From Chitinophagaceae bacterium UBA4411 (GTDB taxonomy: Bacteria; Bacteroidota; Bacteroidia; Chitinophagales; Chitinophagaceae): a stretch of 64,000 bases of DNA. The notes under the pieces were generated by a model, which was not told the origin of the DNA, made no database searches, and was given only the letters and a program-made list of their open reading frames with translations. This document shows positions 19,061 through 28,020 of this stretch, piece after piece (position 1 is the stretch's first letter; the number at the start of each line of letters is the position of its first letter). A program made the translations under genes and the position numbers. The stretch covers positions 124,001 through 188,000 of the forward strand of contig DGQP01000014.1 in NCBI GenBank assembly GCA_002400415.1, written 5' to 3'.

Positions 19061-19786
19061 ATGGCAGAACAGGAAGTAATCAAGCACACCAAAAAAATAG
19101 TTGGCATCTGGGGAAGTAAAAAAGGATTCTGGCACAAAGTGGGTGAATTCTTTTTAGAGATCATTATTATCGTATTTGCAGTCAGCCTTTCCATTTACCT
19201 GCATGACCGGAGCGAAAACAAACACCAGCAGCATGAGACCAAAGAATTCCTGCTGGGATTAAAACAGGATCTTGAAACAGACATCACCGAGATGAAGGAG
19301 GATATTAAATCTTTTGAGAAGAGCAGTAAGGGGTTTAGTTATATCACCGGCAGGAAGATGAATGAACCGTTGAATCCCGACAGCATGAAAAAGTATATTA
19401 ACTCGCTGTTCAATACAACAGGACTGGTGCCCAACAGCGGGCGGTTTGAAGGATTCAAATCTTCCGGGAAAATTGGAACGATCCGGGACAAAGAACTTCA
19501 GAATAATATTATGGATCTCTACCAGGAAAATATACCTAACCTGATTGCCAGCACCGATTTCTATACGACTAAGAAGCAAAAGCTCTGGGAATATGTTGCA
19601 CTCAATACCCGGAGAGTTACTGACAGTACCACCAGCTTGCTGGCAATACTGGGAACAGATCAATCGTTTAATATTTCCATCACCCTCACTTCGGTAAAAG
19701 AGATCGTGGACCGATACGATGTTTGTATTGCCAAGATGAAAACGATCATTGAAGCGATCAACAAGGAATATGGAGAAGATCACTGA
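19061..19786 (+). CDS. DUF6090-family membrane protein
   Basis: 241 residues. A basic N-terminus (about 1-27) is followed by one membrane segment (FFLEIIIIVFAVSLSIYL, about 28-45) and a long charged helical domain. The arrangement TM-then-LHDRSENKHQQ-then-LLGLKQDLETDI matches DUF6090, a Bacteroidota family of single-pass proteins without a known function. It lies downstream of the LytTR pair on the same strand and converges on the GNAT gene with 14 bp between ends. Confidence 0.78.
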   Translation: MAEQEVIKHTKKIVGIWGSKKGFWHKVGEFFLEIIIIVFAVSLSIYLHDRSENKHQQHETKEFLLGLKQDLETDITEMKEDIKSFEKSSKGFSYITGRKMNEPLNPDSMKKYINSLFNTTGLVPNSGRFEGFKSSGKIGTIRDKELQNNIMDLYQENIPNLIASTDFYTTKKQKLWEYVALNTRRVTDSTTSLLAILGTDQSFNISITLTSVKEIVDRYDVCIAKMKTIIEAINKEYGEDH

Positions 19787-19800
19787 TGCCTTCCGGCCGC

Positions 19801-20481
19801 TTATCTCCTCTTCATAAAATAAAAATTCATTGGCCGGGAAACCCGGAAGCCCATGCGCTGGTAGAGGGCAATGGCCCGTTCATTATCAGCCCGGACATGC
19901 AGGAATGGTTGTTGTTCCTGTTGCAGGATGATTTTTAACTGCTGTTCAATTAAGGTATACGCATAGCCCTTACCGGTATGAGCAGGATGTGTGCAAACCG
20001 CACTGATTTCCGTAAAATTTCCAACATGCAGGCGTTGCCCGGTCATTGCCACCAGTTTTCCGTCATCAAAAATGCCATGGTAAAATCCAAAATCAATGGT
20101 TCTTAACCCGAAAGGCCCCGGCTTAGTCAGCGCAGCCAGTTCAATCATCTGCGGAACATGTTTTTCTTCCAATGCAATGATATCGCTGTGGCCGGTTTTA
20201 ACGGGAAGGCCTCCTTTGTACACAAATTGTAATCCTTCCACTTCAAGCAGCAACTGCCAGCCGGGCGGTTCGTGAATCACAGATGGGATTGCATACAGAA
20301 TTTTACGGCCGGCAGGGAGTTGCTCATAAAGCTCTGCGAATCCTTTAGAATAATTTTCTTCAAAACCTGCAAAAGGAGATACTTCTTCGGCAAAGTATTT
20401 CACAGCGGCCGTTCCAAAACTGAGATGACGGTCGCCGGAAAGTAATGCATGATAGACGGGGTTATTCAATAAATGTTTCAC
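19801..20481 (-). CDS. GNAT-family N-acetyltransferase (FR47-like)
   Basis: 226 residues. The C-terminal half carries the acetyl-CoA site: ISAVCTHPAHTGKGYAYTL (an R/Q-x-x-G-x-G/A variant) and FLHVRADNERAIALYQRMGF, typical of FR47-like GNAT enzymes. The N-terminal part (1-110) is a substrate-side domain of unknown specificity. The start codon is GTG at 20481; no ATG gives a comparable length. A -7 box sits 4 bp upstream of this GTG, which supports the start and suggests a leaderless transcript. Confidence 0.85.
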   Translation of the reverse strand: MKHLLNNPVYHALLSGDRHLSFGTAAVKYFAEEVSPFAGFEENYSKGFAELYEQLPAGRKILYAIPSVIHEPPGWQLLLEVEGLQFVYKGGLPVKTGHSDIIALEEKHVPQMIELAALTKPGPFGLRTIDFGFYHGIFDDGKLVAMTGQRLHVGNFTEISAVCTHPAHTGKGYAYTLIEQQLKIILQQEQQPFLHVRADNERAIALYQRMGFRVSRPMNFYFMKRR

Positions 20482-20485
20482 CTGT

Positions 20486-20493
20486 CAAAAATA
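20486..20493 (-). promoter_or_regulatory. -7 promoter box next to the GNAT GTG start
   Basis: On the minus strand the sequence reads TATTTTTG, an exact TAnnTTTG match, ending 4 bp before the GTG. A -33 element is not clear. Confidence 0.35.
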
Positions 20494-20564
20494 CTTTTTT
20501 CGCCAACGCCTCTTATCACGGTAAACCGTAAACTTATTGTCAACAGGCGAAAAGTGTGCTACGG

Positions 20565-21440
20565 TTATTGCTTCAGTTTTGCATCATATTCCTGCTGCAA
20601 CCCGGCGAGTTCAGCATCATAACCTGCACGGTCTGCAAAAGCAGACGGATTATAAGCATCACCCGGCTTATGCTTGCTGTGCAGGTTAAACTGGCTGGCA
20701 TGTGAAGCGAGCCATATATCAAATGAAATATTTTTCATTGCCTTTAATGTATACGCATAATCGTTCCTGATCTCCGGGTAGCTGCTTACTTCAGCAAATG
20801 GTTTCTCTGTAACGATAGAGGGCATATTGGCGATAAGCACTTTGTAAGAACGCTGGCCATCATTCACGGTAAACAGAAAACTGGAAGAGCCCTTGGTGTG
20901 GCCGGGATGATGCAGCAGTTTCAATTGCATCTGACCCAACCGGATAGTATCGCCGTCCTGTAATAAGTGGTCGGGGGTAACCGGCTTAAAGCTGCTCCCC
21001 TTTCCACCCAGCGCATAATCTGACTGACCGCCATCTTTCAACACTTCTGCTTCTTTTTCATGCACCATCAGCTGAGCACCGGTTTGTTTCTTTATTGCTG
21101 CCATGGCACCCATATGATCATAATGGGCCTGCGTGGTCAGCAGTATCCTGATATCCGCATACTTCAGGCCAAGAGTTTTGATATTTTCTTTGATCTGGCT
21201 GACAGAAGCGGCCAGCCCGGTATTGATCAGGATATGCCCTTCAGGAGTCGTAATAAGATAACAGGCCAGGTCATAGGTTCCCACATAGTACAGGTTGCCG
21301 GCAATACGAAATGGCTGGCAGGGTTTAGACCATGCCGGGTTTGTGGCTTGGGGCTCTTTTACCTTTTGAGCGGTTACAGTCACTGTGAGTAACAATGAAA
21401 AGGAAACAAGAATAACAGCTGGCAATAAATTTCTGAACAT
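20565..21440 (-). CDS. Subclass B3 metallo-beta-lactamase, GOB-like Gln116 variant
   Basis: 291 residues with a signal peptide (1-24). The MBL motif reads TTQAHYDHMGAM: Gln104, His106, Asp108, His109, corresponding to Gln116-His118-Asp120-His121 in standard numbering. His181 (HPGHTKGSSSF) matches His196 and His247 (ASHASQFNLH) matches His263. Gln in place of His116 and Met in IANMPS at the position of Ser221 are features known from GOB enzymes of Elizabethkingia. The N-terminal GTYDLACYLITTPEGHILINTG is also B3-like. It would be a periplasmic zinc beta-lactamase; the resistance phenotype is inferred. Monocistronic, no mobile element nearby, so probably chromosomal and intrinsic. Confidence 0.87.
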   Translation of the reverse strand: MFRNLLPAVILVSFSLLLTVTVTAQKVKEPQATNPAWSKPCQPFRIAGNLYYVGTYDLACYLITTPEGHILINTGLAASVSQIKENIKTLGLKYADIRILLTTQAHYDHMGAMAAIKKQTGAQLMVHEKEAEVLKDGGQSDYALGGKGSSFKPVTPDHLLQDGDTIRLGQMQLKLLHHPGHTKGSSSFLFTVNDGQRSYKVLIANMPSIVTEKPFAEVSSYPEIRNDYAYTLKAMKNISFDIWLASHASQFNLHSKHKPGDAYNPSAFADRAGYDAELAGLQQEYDAKLKQ

Positions 21441-21459
21441 CAGTTAATCGTTGAATGAT

Positions 21460-21467
21460 CAAATTTA
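21460..21467 (-). promoter_or_regulatory. -7 promoter box for the metallo-beta-lactamase
   Basis: The minus strand reads TAAATTTG, an exact TAnnTTTG match, 19 bp before the start codon. No convincing -33 partner. Confidence 0.4.
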
Positions 21468-21619
21468 CCGCTTACACGGTCATGATTTTGTTATTATATT
21501 TTCTATTATTTCCCCGTCGCCCGGCAGGAACATCCAATTCAACAGCGCATGTTAAAGATTTATTAAAAAGATTTATACTATTTTAAAAAAGCCGGCAGAT
21601 GATATTTTTGTTCAGCAAA

Positions 21620-21988
21620 ATGAAAGCACGGACAACATTCTACCTGTTTTTTTTATTTTTTTTCCTGTCTGCTCATATTCCGGGCATTGTTTCTTCGTGC
21701 CAGCCATTAAAAGATAATTCGGTTTCCTCAATTGTTTTTAATAAGCACAGCGCTGTACTCAGCGAAAACCAGCAGGAAGAAATTCCTGTTTGCACAGCTG
21801 ATTGGGGTTATGAAGAAGACGAGTTCTCTTCCATCAAAAAAAAGATTTCTTATCTCTGCCTCAGCACCACTTATAATACTTCCGGTTGTAATTATGCTGA
21901 CTTAATTCACGCACAGCTGTTTTCAGGCTGTACTTACACTTTTCCTGCATCCAGGAAATATATCCTCCACCGGGTAATAAGAATTTAA
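21620..21988 (+). CDS. Small secreted protein of unknown function
   Basis: 122 residues from the ATG at 21620, which opens a signal peptide (KARTTFYLFFLFFFLSAH). An alternative ATG at 21599 adds seven residues. The mature part has several Cys (SSCQP, VCTADW, YLCLS, SGCNY, SGCTY), suggesting disulfides in the periplasm, and a basic C-terminal tail. No family recognised. It lies 158 bp upstream of the RND efflux operon on the same strand. Small exported proteins are sometimes found ahead of efflux operons in this phylum, but a functional link is only a guess. Confidence 0.55.
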   Translation: MKARTTFYLFFLFFFLSAHIPGIVSSCQPLKDNSVSSIVFNKHSAVLSENQQEEIPVCTADWGYEEDEFSSIKKKISYLCLSTTYNTSGCNYADLIHAQLFSGCTYTFPASRKYILHRVIRI

Positions 21989-22090
21989 AAGACCTGGCCT
22001 TCCCCCTGCTGGCATCCATGTGATTAGTGATCGTTTGTTAAGCCAGCGCCCGTTTCCGGGTTTACTGCATTGGCGAGTATTCCTGCATCA

Positions 22091-22123
22091 GGCTGTTCAC
22101 ACAGCCGGATATCCGATTTTTTA
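22091..22123 (+). terminator. Hairpin plus T-run before the efflux operon
   Basis: GGCTGT-TCAC-ACAGCC (22091-22106) is followed directly by the palindrome CGGATATCCG and a run of six T. It could terminate the small secreted gene or act as an attenuator ahead of the efflux operon. The second stem is short. Confidence 0.35.
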
Positions 22124-22146
22124 CCGGCATTCAAAATAGTTATTCA

Positions 22147-23229
22147 ATGAAGATGAAATTAATATTTGGCAGTTTATGTACTCTTTTACTGGTGGCTTCC
22201 TGCAAAAATAAAAAGGAAGAAAAAGAACAACCTGTACAATACACGGTAACCAGTCCCCTGCGGGTGGACACGTCCTTTTCCAAAGATTATGTTGCCCAGA
22301 TCCAGTCATTAAAAAATATTGAAATACGGGCACAGGAAAAGGGCTACCTGCAAAGTATCAATGCTGATGAAGGCCGCTATGTAAAGGCCGGGCAGTTGCT
22401 TTTCAAAATAGTGCCCACCATGTACGAGGCGGAGTTATTAAAAGCGCAGGCTGTCGTAAAAGAAGCTGAACTGGAATTGATGAACACAAAGACACTTTCC
22501 GATAAAAATATTGTATCCAAATCGGAGACTGCCATTGCACAAGCCAAATTAGATGAGGCTAAGGCAGACCTGGCGCTGGCACAATTGCATCTTTCCCTCA
22601 CTGAGATCAGGGCTCCTTTTGACGGGGTGATTGACCGCATTCCCTTAAAACTGGGAAGCTTGATTGATGAAGGCGCCTTGCTCACAACTTTATCAGACAA
22701 CAAATCGGTGTATGCTTATTTCAATGTTCCTGAAACGGAGTACCTGGGATATAAAGCACAGGCGGATACCGGGCATATCCAAAATGTATCGCTGGTACTT
22801 GCCAATAATCAATTGCATCAGCAAAAAGGTGTGGTGGAAACAGTAGAGGGACAATTTGATAACGAGACGGGTAATATCGCCTTTCGTGCCAGGTTTCCAA
22901 ACCCTGATTTATTGCTGAAACATGGTGAAACCGGTAAAGTTCAGATGACGGTTCCGGTCAGGAATTCACTGGTGATCCCGCAAAAAGCCACTTACGAGTT
23001 GCAGGACAAGGTATATGTTTTTGTAGTGGATAAGGACAACAACGTAAAATCAAGAAATATCGTGGTGAAGTACCGCCTGTCAAACCTCTATGTGGTTGAA
23101 TCCGGTTTAGAAGATAGCGATAAAATTGTACTGGAAGGTGTTCAGAATATAAAAGATGATGATCACATTGAATACAAGTTTATCGATCCCCGGGAAGTGG
23201 TATCCTCTCTTCAGCTCATTAAGCAATAA
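22147..23229 (+). CDS. RND efflux periplasmic adaptor (membrane fusion lipoprotein)
   Basis: 360 residues. A lipoprotein signal ends in LLVASC (Cys19). The order is typical of AcrA/MexA-type adaptors: barrel-sandwich half (IEIRAQEKGYLQSINADEG), an alpha-helical hairpin (about 95-140), the second sandwich half (LTEIRAPFDGVIDRIPLKLG), a beta-barrel and a membrane-proximal domain. It links the inner-membrane pump to the outer-membrane factor. First gene of a three-gene operon, 22 bp before the pump gene. The second Met (residue 3) is an equally possible start. Confidence 0.94.
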   Translation: MKMKLIFGSLCTLLLVASCKNKKEEKEQPVQYTVTSPLRVDTSFSKDYVAQIQSLKNIEIRAQEKGYLQSINADEGRYVKAGQLLFKIVPTMYEAELLKAQAVVKEAELELMNTKTLSDKNIVSKSETAIAQAKLDEAKADLALAQLHLSLTEIRAPFDGVIDRIPLKLGSLIDEGALLTTLSDNKSVYAYFNVPETEYLGYKAQADTGHIQNVSLVLANNQLHQQKGVVETVEGQFDNETGNIAFRARFPNPDLLLKHGETGKVQMTVPVRNSLVIPQKATYELQDKVYVFVVDKDNNVKSRNIVVKYRLSNLYVVESGLEDSDKIVLEGVQNIKDDDHIEYKFIDPREVVSSLQLIKQ

Positions 23230-23251
23230 CCTATTAATCCAGTAAGAAAAA

Positions 23252-26200
23252 ATGTTCAATAAATTCATACACAGGCCGGTACTTTCCATAGTAATATCAC
23301 TCATGATCACGATACTGGGTGTTATTGCCCTGTTGCAATTACCCGTTACCCAGTTCCCTTCCATTTCGCCACCCAAGGTAAATATCACTGCGGAGTATCC
23401 CGGCGCCAATGGTGAACTGATGATTAAAGCCGTGGTTATTCCCATTGAAAGGGCGATTAACGGTGTACCCGGTATCAAATACATCGCATCGGATGCCGGT
23501 AATGACGGGGAGGCTTCCATACAGGTTGTGTTCAACTCCGGTACAGACCCTAACGTGGCATCGCTGAATATACAGAACCGGGTGGCTTCCGTTATCAACA
23601 AGCTCCCTCCCATTGTGGTTCGTGAAGGCGTAAAGATATCCCGGGAGGAATCTAACATGTTATTGTATGTGAATCTGTACAGTAATGATCCCGGTATTGA
23701 CGAAAAATTCCTCTTCAATTTTGCAGACATCAATCTGCTCTCCGAGTTAAAAAGTGTGGATGGCGTGGGTTTTGCCGATGTGCTGGGTAACCGTGAATAT
23801 GCTATGCGTATCTGGTTGAAGCCGGACCGGATGACAGCTTACAAGATTTCCGCAGATGAAGTACTCAAAGCGCTGGATGAACAAAGTCTCGAAGCCTCTC
23901 CCGGGAGAACGGGTGAAGCTTCGGGTAAATCTTCCCAGGCATTTGAATATGTTTTGAAATATCCGGGGCGTTACACAACAAAGGAGGGCTATGAAAACAT
24001 TGTTCTTCGTTCCAGTCCTGATGGTGAAATGCTGCGGATTAAAGATGTGGCCGATGTGGAATTCGGAAGCAGCTATTATGATATCTATTCCAAGCTGAAT
24101 GGAAAACCATCAGCGGCTATTGTTATTAAACAATCGTATGGCAGTAATGCGCAGCAGGTAATTAAGAACGTAAAGGCCAAGTTAGCTGAGATTAAAGCCA
24201 ACTCTTTTCCGAAAGGGATGGATTATGAAATCAGTTATGATGTATCCAAATTCTTAGATGCGTCTATCGAAAAAGTATTGCACACCCTGGTGGAAGCATT
24301 TATACTGGTGGGCCTGGTGGTATTATTATTCCTTGGCGACTGGCGTTCCACTTTAATCCCGGCTATTGCGGTACCTGTTTCGCTGGTGGGAACATTCTTA
24401 TTCATGCAGGTTTTTGGTATTACCCTCAACCTCATTACCCTTTTTGCATTGGTATTGTCAATTGGTATTGTGGTGGATAATGCCATTGTGGTGGTGGAAG
24501 CGGTGCACGCCAAAATGGAGGAAAAAGGATTAAGCCCTGTCTATGCAACGGAAGAAGCCATGCATGAAATCAGCGGGGCTATTATCGCAATTACGTTGGT
24601 GATGGCCGCCGTGTTTATCCCGGTAGCCTTTATGACGGGACCGGTGGGAGTTTTCTACCGGCAGTTTTCCATCACTATGTCCACCTCCATCATTTTATCC
24701 GGCTTGGTGGCATTAACCTTAACTCCGGCACTATGCGCAGCGATGTTAAAGGATAAACACCAGGGAAAGAAGAAGAAAAATATTTTTAACAGCGTTCTCA
24801 CCGGGTTTAATAACTGGTTTGAAAGAGTCCTGGGTAAATACAAAAAAGTAATTGGTATTATCGTAAACAGGCGGGTGATAACCTTTGCAGCATTGATCGG
24901 GTTTTCTGCCGCCACATTTTTGATCAGCAAACAATTACCCTCCGGGTTTATACCGAATGAAGACCAGGGTACGTTTTATGCCATCGTGCAAACACCCCCG
25001 GGCTCCACCCTGGAAAGGACGGATGCTGTGGTAAAGCAATTGCAAACACTTGCACAAAATATCGAGGGTGTAAAATCAGTTTCATCGCTGGCGGGTTATG
25101 AAATTTTATCAGAAGGTACTGCTGCCAATACAGGTACCTGCTTAGTAAACCTGAAAGACTGGAGTGAACGTAAACATTCAGTGCAGGAGATTATTAAGGA
25201 GTTTGAAGAAAAAACAAAAGATATCCAGGGCGCCAATATTGAATTCTTTCCCCCGCCTGCCGTTCCCGGGTATGGGGCAGCCGGTGGTTTTGAATTACGC
25301 CTGCTGGATAAAGCCGGCACCGGTGATTTCAAACAGATGGAAACGGCAAGCAAAAACTTTGTCAGTGCACTCAGCAAACGGAAAGAACTTGCTTCTGTCT
25401 TCAGTTTTTACAGTGCCAGCTTCCCGCAATACATGCTGATAGTTGATAATGATGCGGCACAGCAAAAAGGAATAACCATTGATAATGCCATGAATTCTCT
25501 TTCCACCTTAGTGGGTAGTAATTATGAAACCAATTTCATCCGTTTTGGCCGGCAATATAAAGTCATGGTCCAGGCATTGCCGCAATACCGTGCTCTGCCG
25601 GAGGATATTCTGAAACTATATGTAAAGAATAACAAAGATGAAATGGTTCCGTTCTCTGCCTTTATGCATATGGAAAAAGTATATGGTTTATCGGAAATAA
25701 CCCGGCATAATTTATACAATGCGTCCGAGATCAGCGGCTCAGCTGCACCCGGCTACAGCAGTGGCGCAGCTCTTGATGCCATTAAGGAAGTGGCACAAAA
25801 AACGCTGCCCAGGGGTTTTGGTATTGACTGGGCCGGTATATCCAAAGATGAAGTGGCGCAGGGCAATACGGCCATTTATATTTTTATCATCAGTTTAGTT
25901 TTTGTGTACCTGCTGCTCTCTGCACAATACGAAAGTTTTGTATTGCCGTTGCCTGTGATCCTCTCTTTGCCTGCGGGGATATTCGGGGCGTTTTTATTCT
26001 TAAAACTATTGGGATTGGAAAACAATATCTATGCGCAGGTGGCCATGGTGATGCTGATCGGTTTGCTGGGTAAGAACGCCGTGCTGATTGTGGAGTTTGC
26101 GGCGCAAAAACATGCTGCAGGCAAAACAGTATTGCAGGCAGCCATTGAAGGGGCCGCCTCCCGTTTCCGTCCCATCCTGATGACCTCATTTGCATTCATT

Positions 26201-26428
26201 GCAGGACTGATCCCATTGGTATTTGCCACAGGCCCCGGCGCTGTTGGAAACAGGACAATTGGTTCTGCTGCGGCAGGTGGTATGCTGCTGGGGACCATCT
26301 TTGGCGTATTAGTGATACCCGGACTTTATTACCTCTTTGCAAAAATGATCGAAAACAAACCCATTGTGGAAGACCAGTGGGAAAATCCATTAACAGAAGA
26401 ATTAGACAATAATGAACCAACCTACTAA
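23252..26428 (+). CDS. RND multidrug efflux pump, HAE1 family inner-membrane subunit
   Basis: 1058 residues, usual length for AcrB-like pumps. The N-terminus MFNKFIHRPVLSIVISL forms TM1. The proton-relay acidic pair region is seen in LSIGIVVDNAIVVVEAVHA, and the second-half conserved LLGKNAVLIVEFA and the GAASRFRPILMTSFAFI motif are present. The two large periplasmic porter loops follow TM1 and TM7 as expected. HAE1 rather than metal-type, because the TM4 motif is VVDNAIVVVE and the porter resembles drug pumps. The gene overlaps the TolC gene by 17 bp, so they are co-translated. Confidence 0.96.
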   Translation: MFNKFIHRPVLSIVISLMITILGVIALLQLPVTQFPSISPPKVNITAEYPGANGELMIKAVVIPIERAINGVPGIKYIASDAGNDGEASIQVVFNSGTDPNVASLNIQNRVASVINKLPPIVVREGVKISREESNMLLYVNLYSNDPGIDEKFLFNFADINLLSELKSVDGVGFADVLGNREYAMRIWLKPDRMTAYKISADEVLKALDEQSLEASPGRTGEASGKSSQAFEYVLKYPGRYTTKEGYENIVLRSSPDGEMLRIKDVADVEFGSSYYDIYSKLNGKPSAAIVIKQSYGSNAQQVIKNVKAKLAEIKANSFPKGMDYEISYDVSKFLDASIEKVLHTLVEAFILVGLVVLLFLGDWRSTLIPAIAVPVSLVGTFLFMQVFGITLNLITLFALVLSIGIVVDNAIVVVEAVHAKMEEKGLSPVYATEEAMHEISGAIIAITLVMAAVFIPVAFMTGPVGVFYRQFSITMSTSIILSGLVALTLTPALCAAMLKDKHQGKKKKNIFNSVLTGFNNWFERVLGKYKKVIGIIVNRRVITFAALIGFSAATFLISKQLPSGFIPNEDQGTFYAIVQTPPGSTLERTDAVVKQLQTLAQNIEGVKSVSSLAGYEILSEGTAANTGTCLVNLKDWSERKHSVQEIIKEFEEKTKDIQGANIEFFPPPAVPGYGAAGGFELRLLDKAGTGDFKQMETASKNFVSALSKRKELASVFSFYSASFPQYMLIVDNDAAQQKGITIDNAMNSLSTLVGSNYETNFIRFGRQYKVMVQALPQYRALPEDILKLYVKNNKDEMVPFSAFMHMEKVYGLSEITRHNLYNASEISGSAAPGYSSGAALDAIKEVAQKTLPRGFGIDWAGISKDEVAQGNTAIYIFIISLVFVYLLLSAQYESFVLPLPVILSLPAGIFGAFLFLKLLGLENNIYAQVAMVMLIGLLGKNAVLIVEFAAQKHAAGKTVLQAAIEGAASRFRPILMTSFAFIAGLIPLVFATGPGAVGNRTIGSAAAGGMLLGTIFGVLVIPGLYYLFAKMIENKPIVEDQWENPLTEELDNNEPTY

Positions 26429-27845
26429 ATACATCCTGGCAATCCTGGCATTTAGCGGGATATTGTGCACCGGCTGCAAAACGCCGGCATTGGTGCAGGC
26501 ACCCAAAGTAAAAGAAGCCCCTGCAGTATTTGAAAACAATACGGATACGGCAAGCAGTGGTAACGTAAAGTGGCGGGATTTTTTTACTGACAAATACCTT
26601 GTGGCGTTAATAGATACCGCCCTCAGGAACAACCAGGAACTCAATATCACTTTACAGGAAATTGAAATTGTCCGCAATGAAATCCGGATCCGTAAGGGGG
26701 AGTATTTACCCAAAGTGGAAGCAGGCGGCGGAATGGGTATTGAAAAAGTGGGACGTTATACCAGTCAGGGAGCCGGTGATGCTTCTACTGAAATCAAACC
26801 CGGCAAAGAAGTGCCGGAATGGTTGCCCGATTACCGGGGAGCTGTGGCCGCAAGCTGGGAACTCGATGTATGGAAAAAACTGCGCAATTCACAACAGGCT
26901 GCTGTTGACCGCTACCTTGCTACCGTGGAAGGCAGAAATTTCCTGGTAACCAATTTAATTGGCGAAATAGCGAACGCTTACTATGAACTGCTGAGCCTGG
27001 ATAACCAGCTGGATATTGTGCAGCAAAACATAAAACTGCAGCAGAATGCGTTGGAAATTGTGCGTATCCAAAAACAGGCCGCCGCTGCCAATGAGTTAGC
27101 CGTTAAAAAATTTGAAGCCGAAGTGCTGGGTTCACAAAGCCTGGAATATGACTTACTTCAAAAAATAAAAGCGCAGGAAAACGAAATCAATTTTTTACTG
27201 GGCCGCTACCCGCAGCCGGTGGAAAGGGACAGATCAGGTATCCTGAACCTGGTACCTGCCGCAGTAGCAGCAGGCATTCCGTCACAACTATTGAGTAACC
27301 GGCCCGATATAAAACAGGCAGAGTGGGAATTGCAGGCTGCAAAACTGGATCTGCGTGCGGCAAAAGCTGAATTCTATCCCCGCTTCACTATTACAGCCGG
27401 CCTGGGTTTGCAGGCATTTAACCCCGCCTATTTAGCCCGGTTCCCCGAATCCCTGTTGTTTTCATTAGCCGGTGATGTGGCCGGCCCGCTTATTAATAAA
27501 AATGCTATTAAAGCAGAATATTACAACGCCAACGCAAGACAGATACAGGCGCTGTATAACTATGAACGCAGTATCCTGAATGCTTATGTGGAAGTATCCA
27601 CCGGGCTCTCCAATTTAAAAAACAGGCAGCAGGAATACGGGTTAAAAATGAAACAGGCCGATACACTGGCGGCTTCGGTGGATATCTCCACCGAATTATT
27701 TAAAGCCGCACGGGCTGATTATCTCGAAGTGCTGATGACACAAAGGGACGCTTTGCAAACCAAACTGGAAGTGGCGGAAAACAAGCAGCAGCTTTTTAAT
27801 TCAGTTATTACTATTTACCGGGCCCTGGGTGGAGGATGGAAATAA
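26412..27845 (+). CDS. TolC-family outer-membrane factor lipoprotein (NodT type)
   Basis: 477 residues. Lipoprotein signal with lipobox CTGC (Cys22). The two outer-membrane-efflux repeats show the usual long coiled helices and small strands; WELDVWKKLRNSQQAA, SNRPDIKQAEWELQAA and AEFYPRFTITAGLG are characteristic. It forms the outer-membrane channel of the RND tripartite system encoded by the two genes before it. The start lies inside the 3' end of the pump gene (17-bp overlap). A perfect hairpin follows the gene. Confidence 0.94.
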   Translation: MNQPTKYILAILAFSGILCTGCKTPALVQAPKVKEAPAVFENNTDTASSGNVKWRDFFTDKYLVALIDTALRNNQELNITLQEIEIVRNEIRIRKGEYLPKVEAGGGMGIEKVGRYTSQGAGDASTEIKPGKEVPEWLPDYRGAVAASWELDVWKKLRNSQQAAVDRYLATVEGRNFLVTNLIGEIANAYYELLSLDNQLDIVQQNIKLQQNALEIVRIQKQAAAANELAVKKFEAEVLGSQSLEYDLLQKIKAQENEINFLLGRYPQPVERDRSGILNLVPAAVAAGIPSQLLSNRPDIKQAEWELQAAKLDLRAAKAEFYPRFTITAGLGLQAFNPAYLARFPESLLFSLAGDVAGPLINKNAIKAEYYNANARQIQALYNYERSILNAYVEVSTGLSNLKNRQQEYGLKMKQADTLAASVDISTELFKAARADYLEVLMTQRDALQTKLEVAENKQQLFNSVITIYRALGGGWK

Positions 27846-27872
27846 TTATTGCAAAGGGGAATACCGGAGCGG

Positions 27873-27908
27873 GACAGCCGTTGCGATAGGGTTATTGCAA
27901 CGGCTGTC
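27873..27908 (+). terminator. Hairpin after the RND efflux operon
   Basis: A perfect 12-bp inverted repeat, GACAGCCGTTGC (27873-27884) and its complement (27897-27908), loop 12 nt, 27 bp after the TolC-type stop codon. There is no T-run, so it may need Rho or act only as an RNA-stabilising end. Confidence 0.5.
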
Positions 27909-27917
27909 AACCCGGCT

Positions 27918-28010
27918 AAAACAGGTTTGCTGTATTTTTTATTCTGTTTTCAATTTCGGCAGTCTCACACCTGCAGAATACGACAGCTGCTCAGGCTATT
28001 TTAACTGGCT
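27918..28010 (-). repeat. Diverged third copy of the cassette-end element
   Basis: Read on the minus strand this gap contains GCAGCTGTCGTATTCTGC, a hairpin (GCAGGT at 27974-27969 pairing with ACCTGT at 27926-27921) and then TTTAG. The same order (ATTCTGC, hairpin, TTTA) occurs in the two better copies near 29.3 and 32.1 kb. The AT-rich GATAAAG-type block of those copies is absent, so it is a partial or diverged relative. It begins just after the stop codon of the ClbS/DfsB-like gene. Confidence 0.4.
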
Positions 28011-28020
28011 GGTATTTTTG

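Noticed and set aside
20565..21440. Gln in place of the first His ligand of the MBL as a sign of an inactive enzyme
   Set aside because: Gln at that position is known in active GOB-type B3 enzymes and the other ligands are present.
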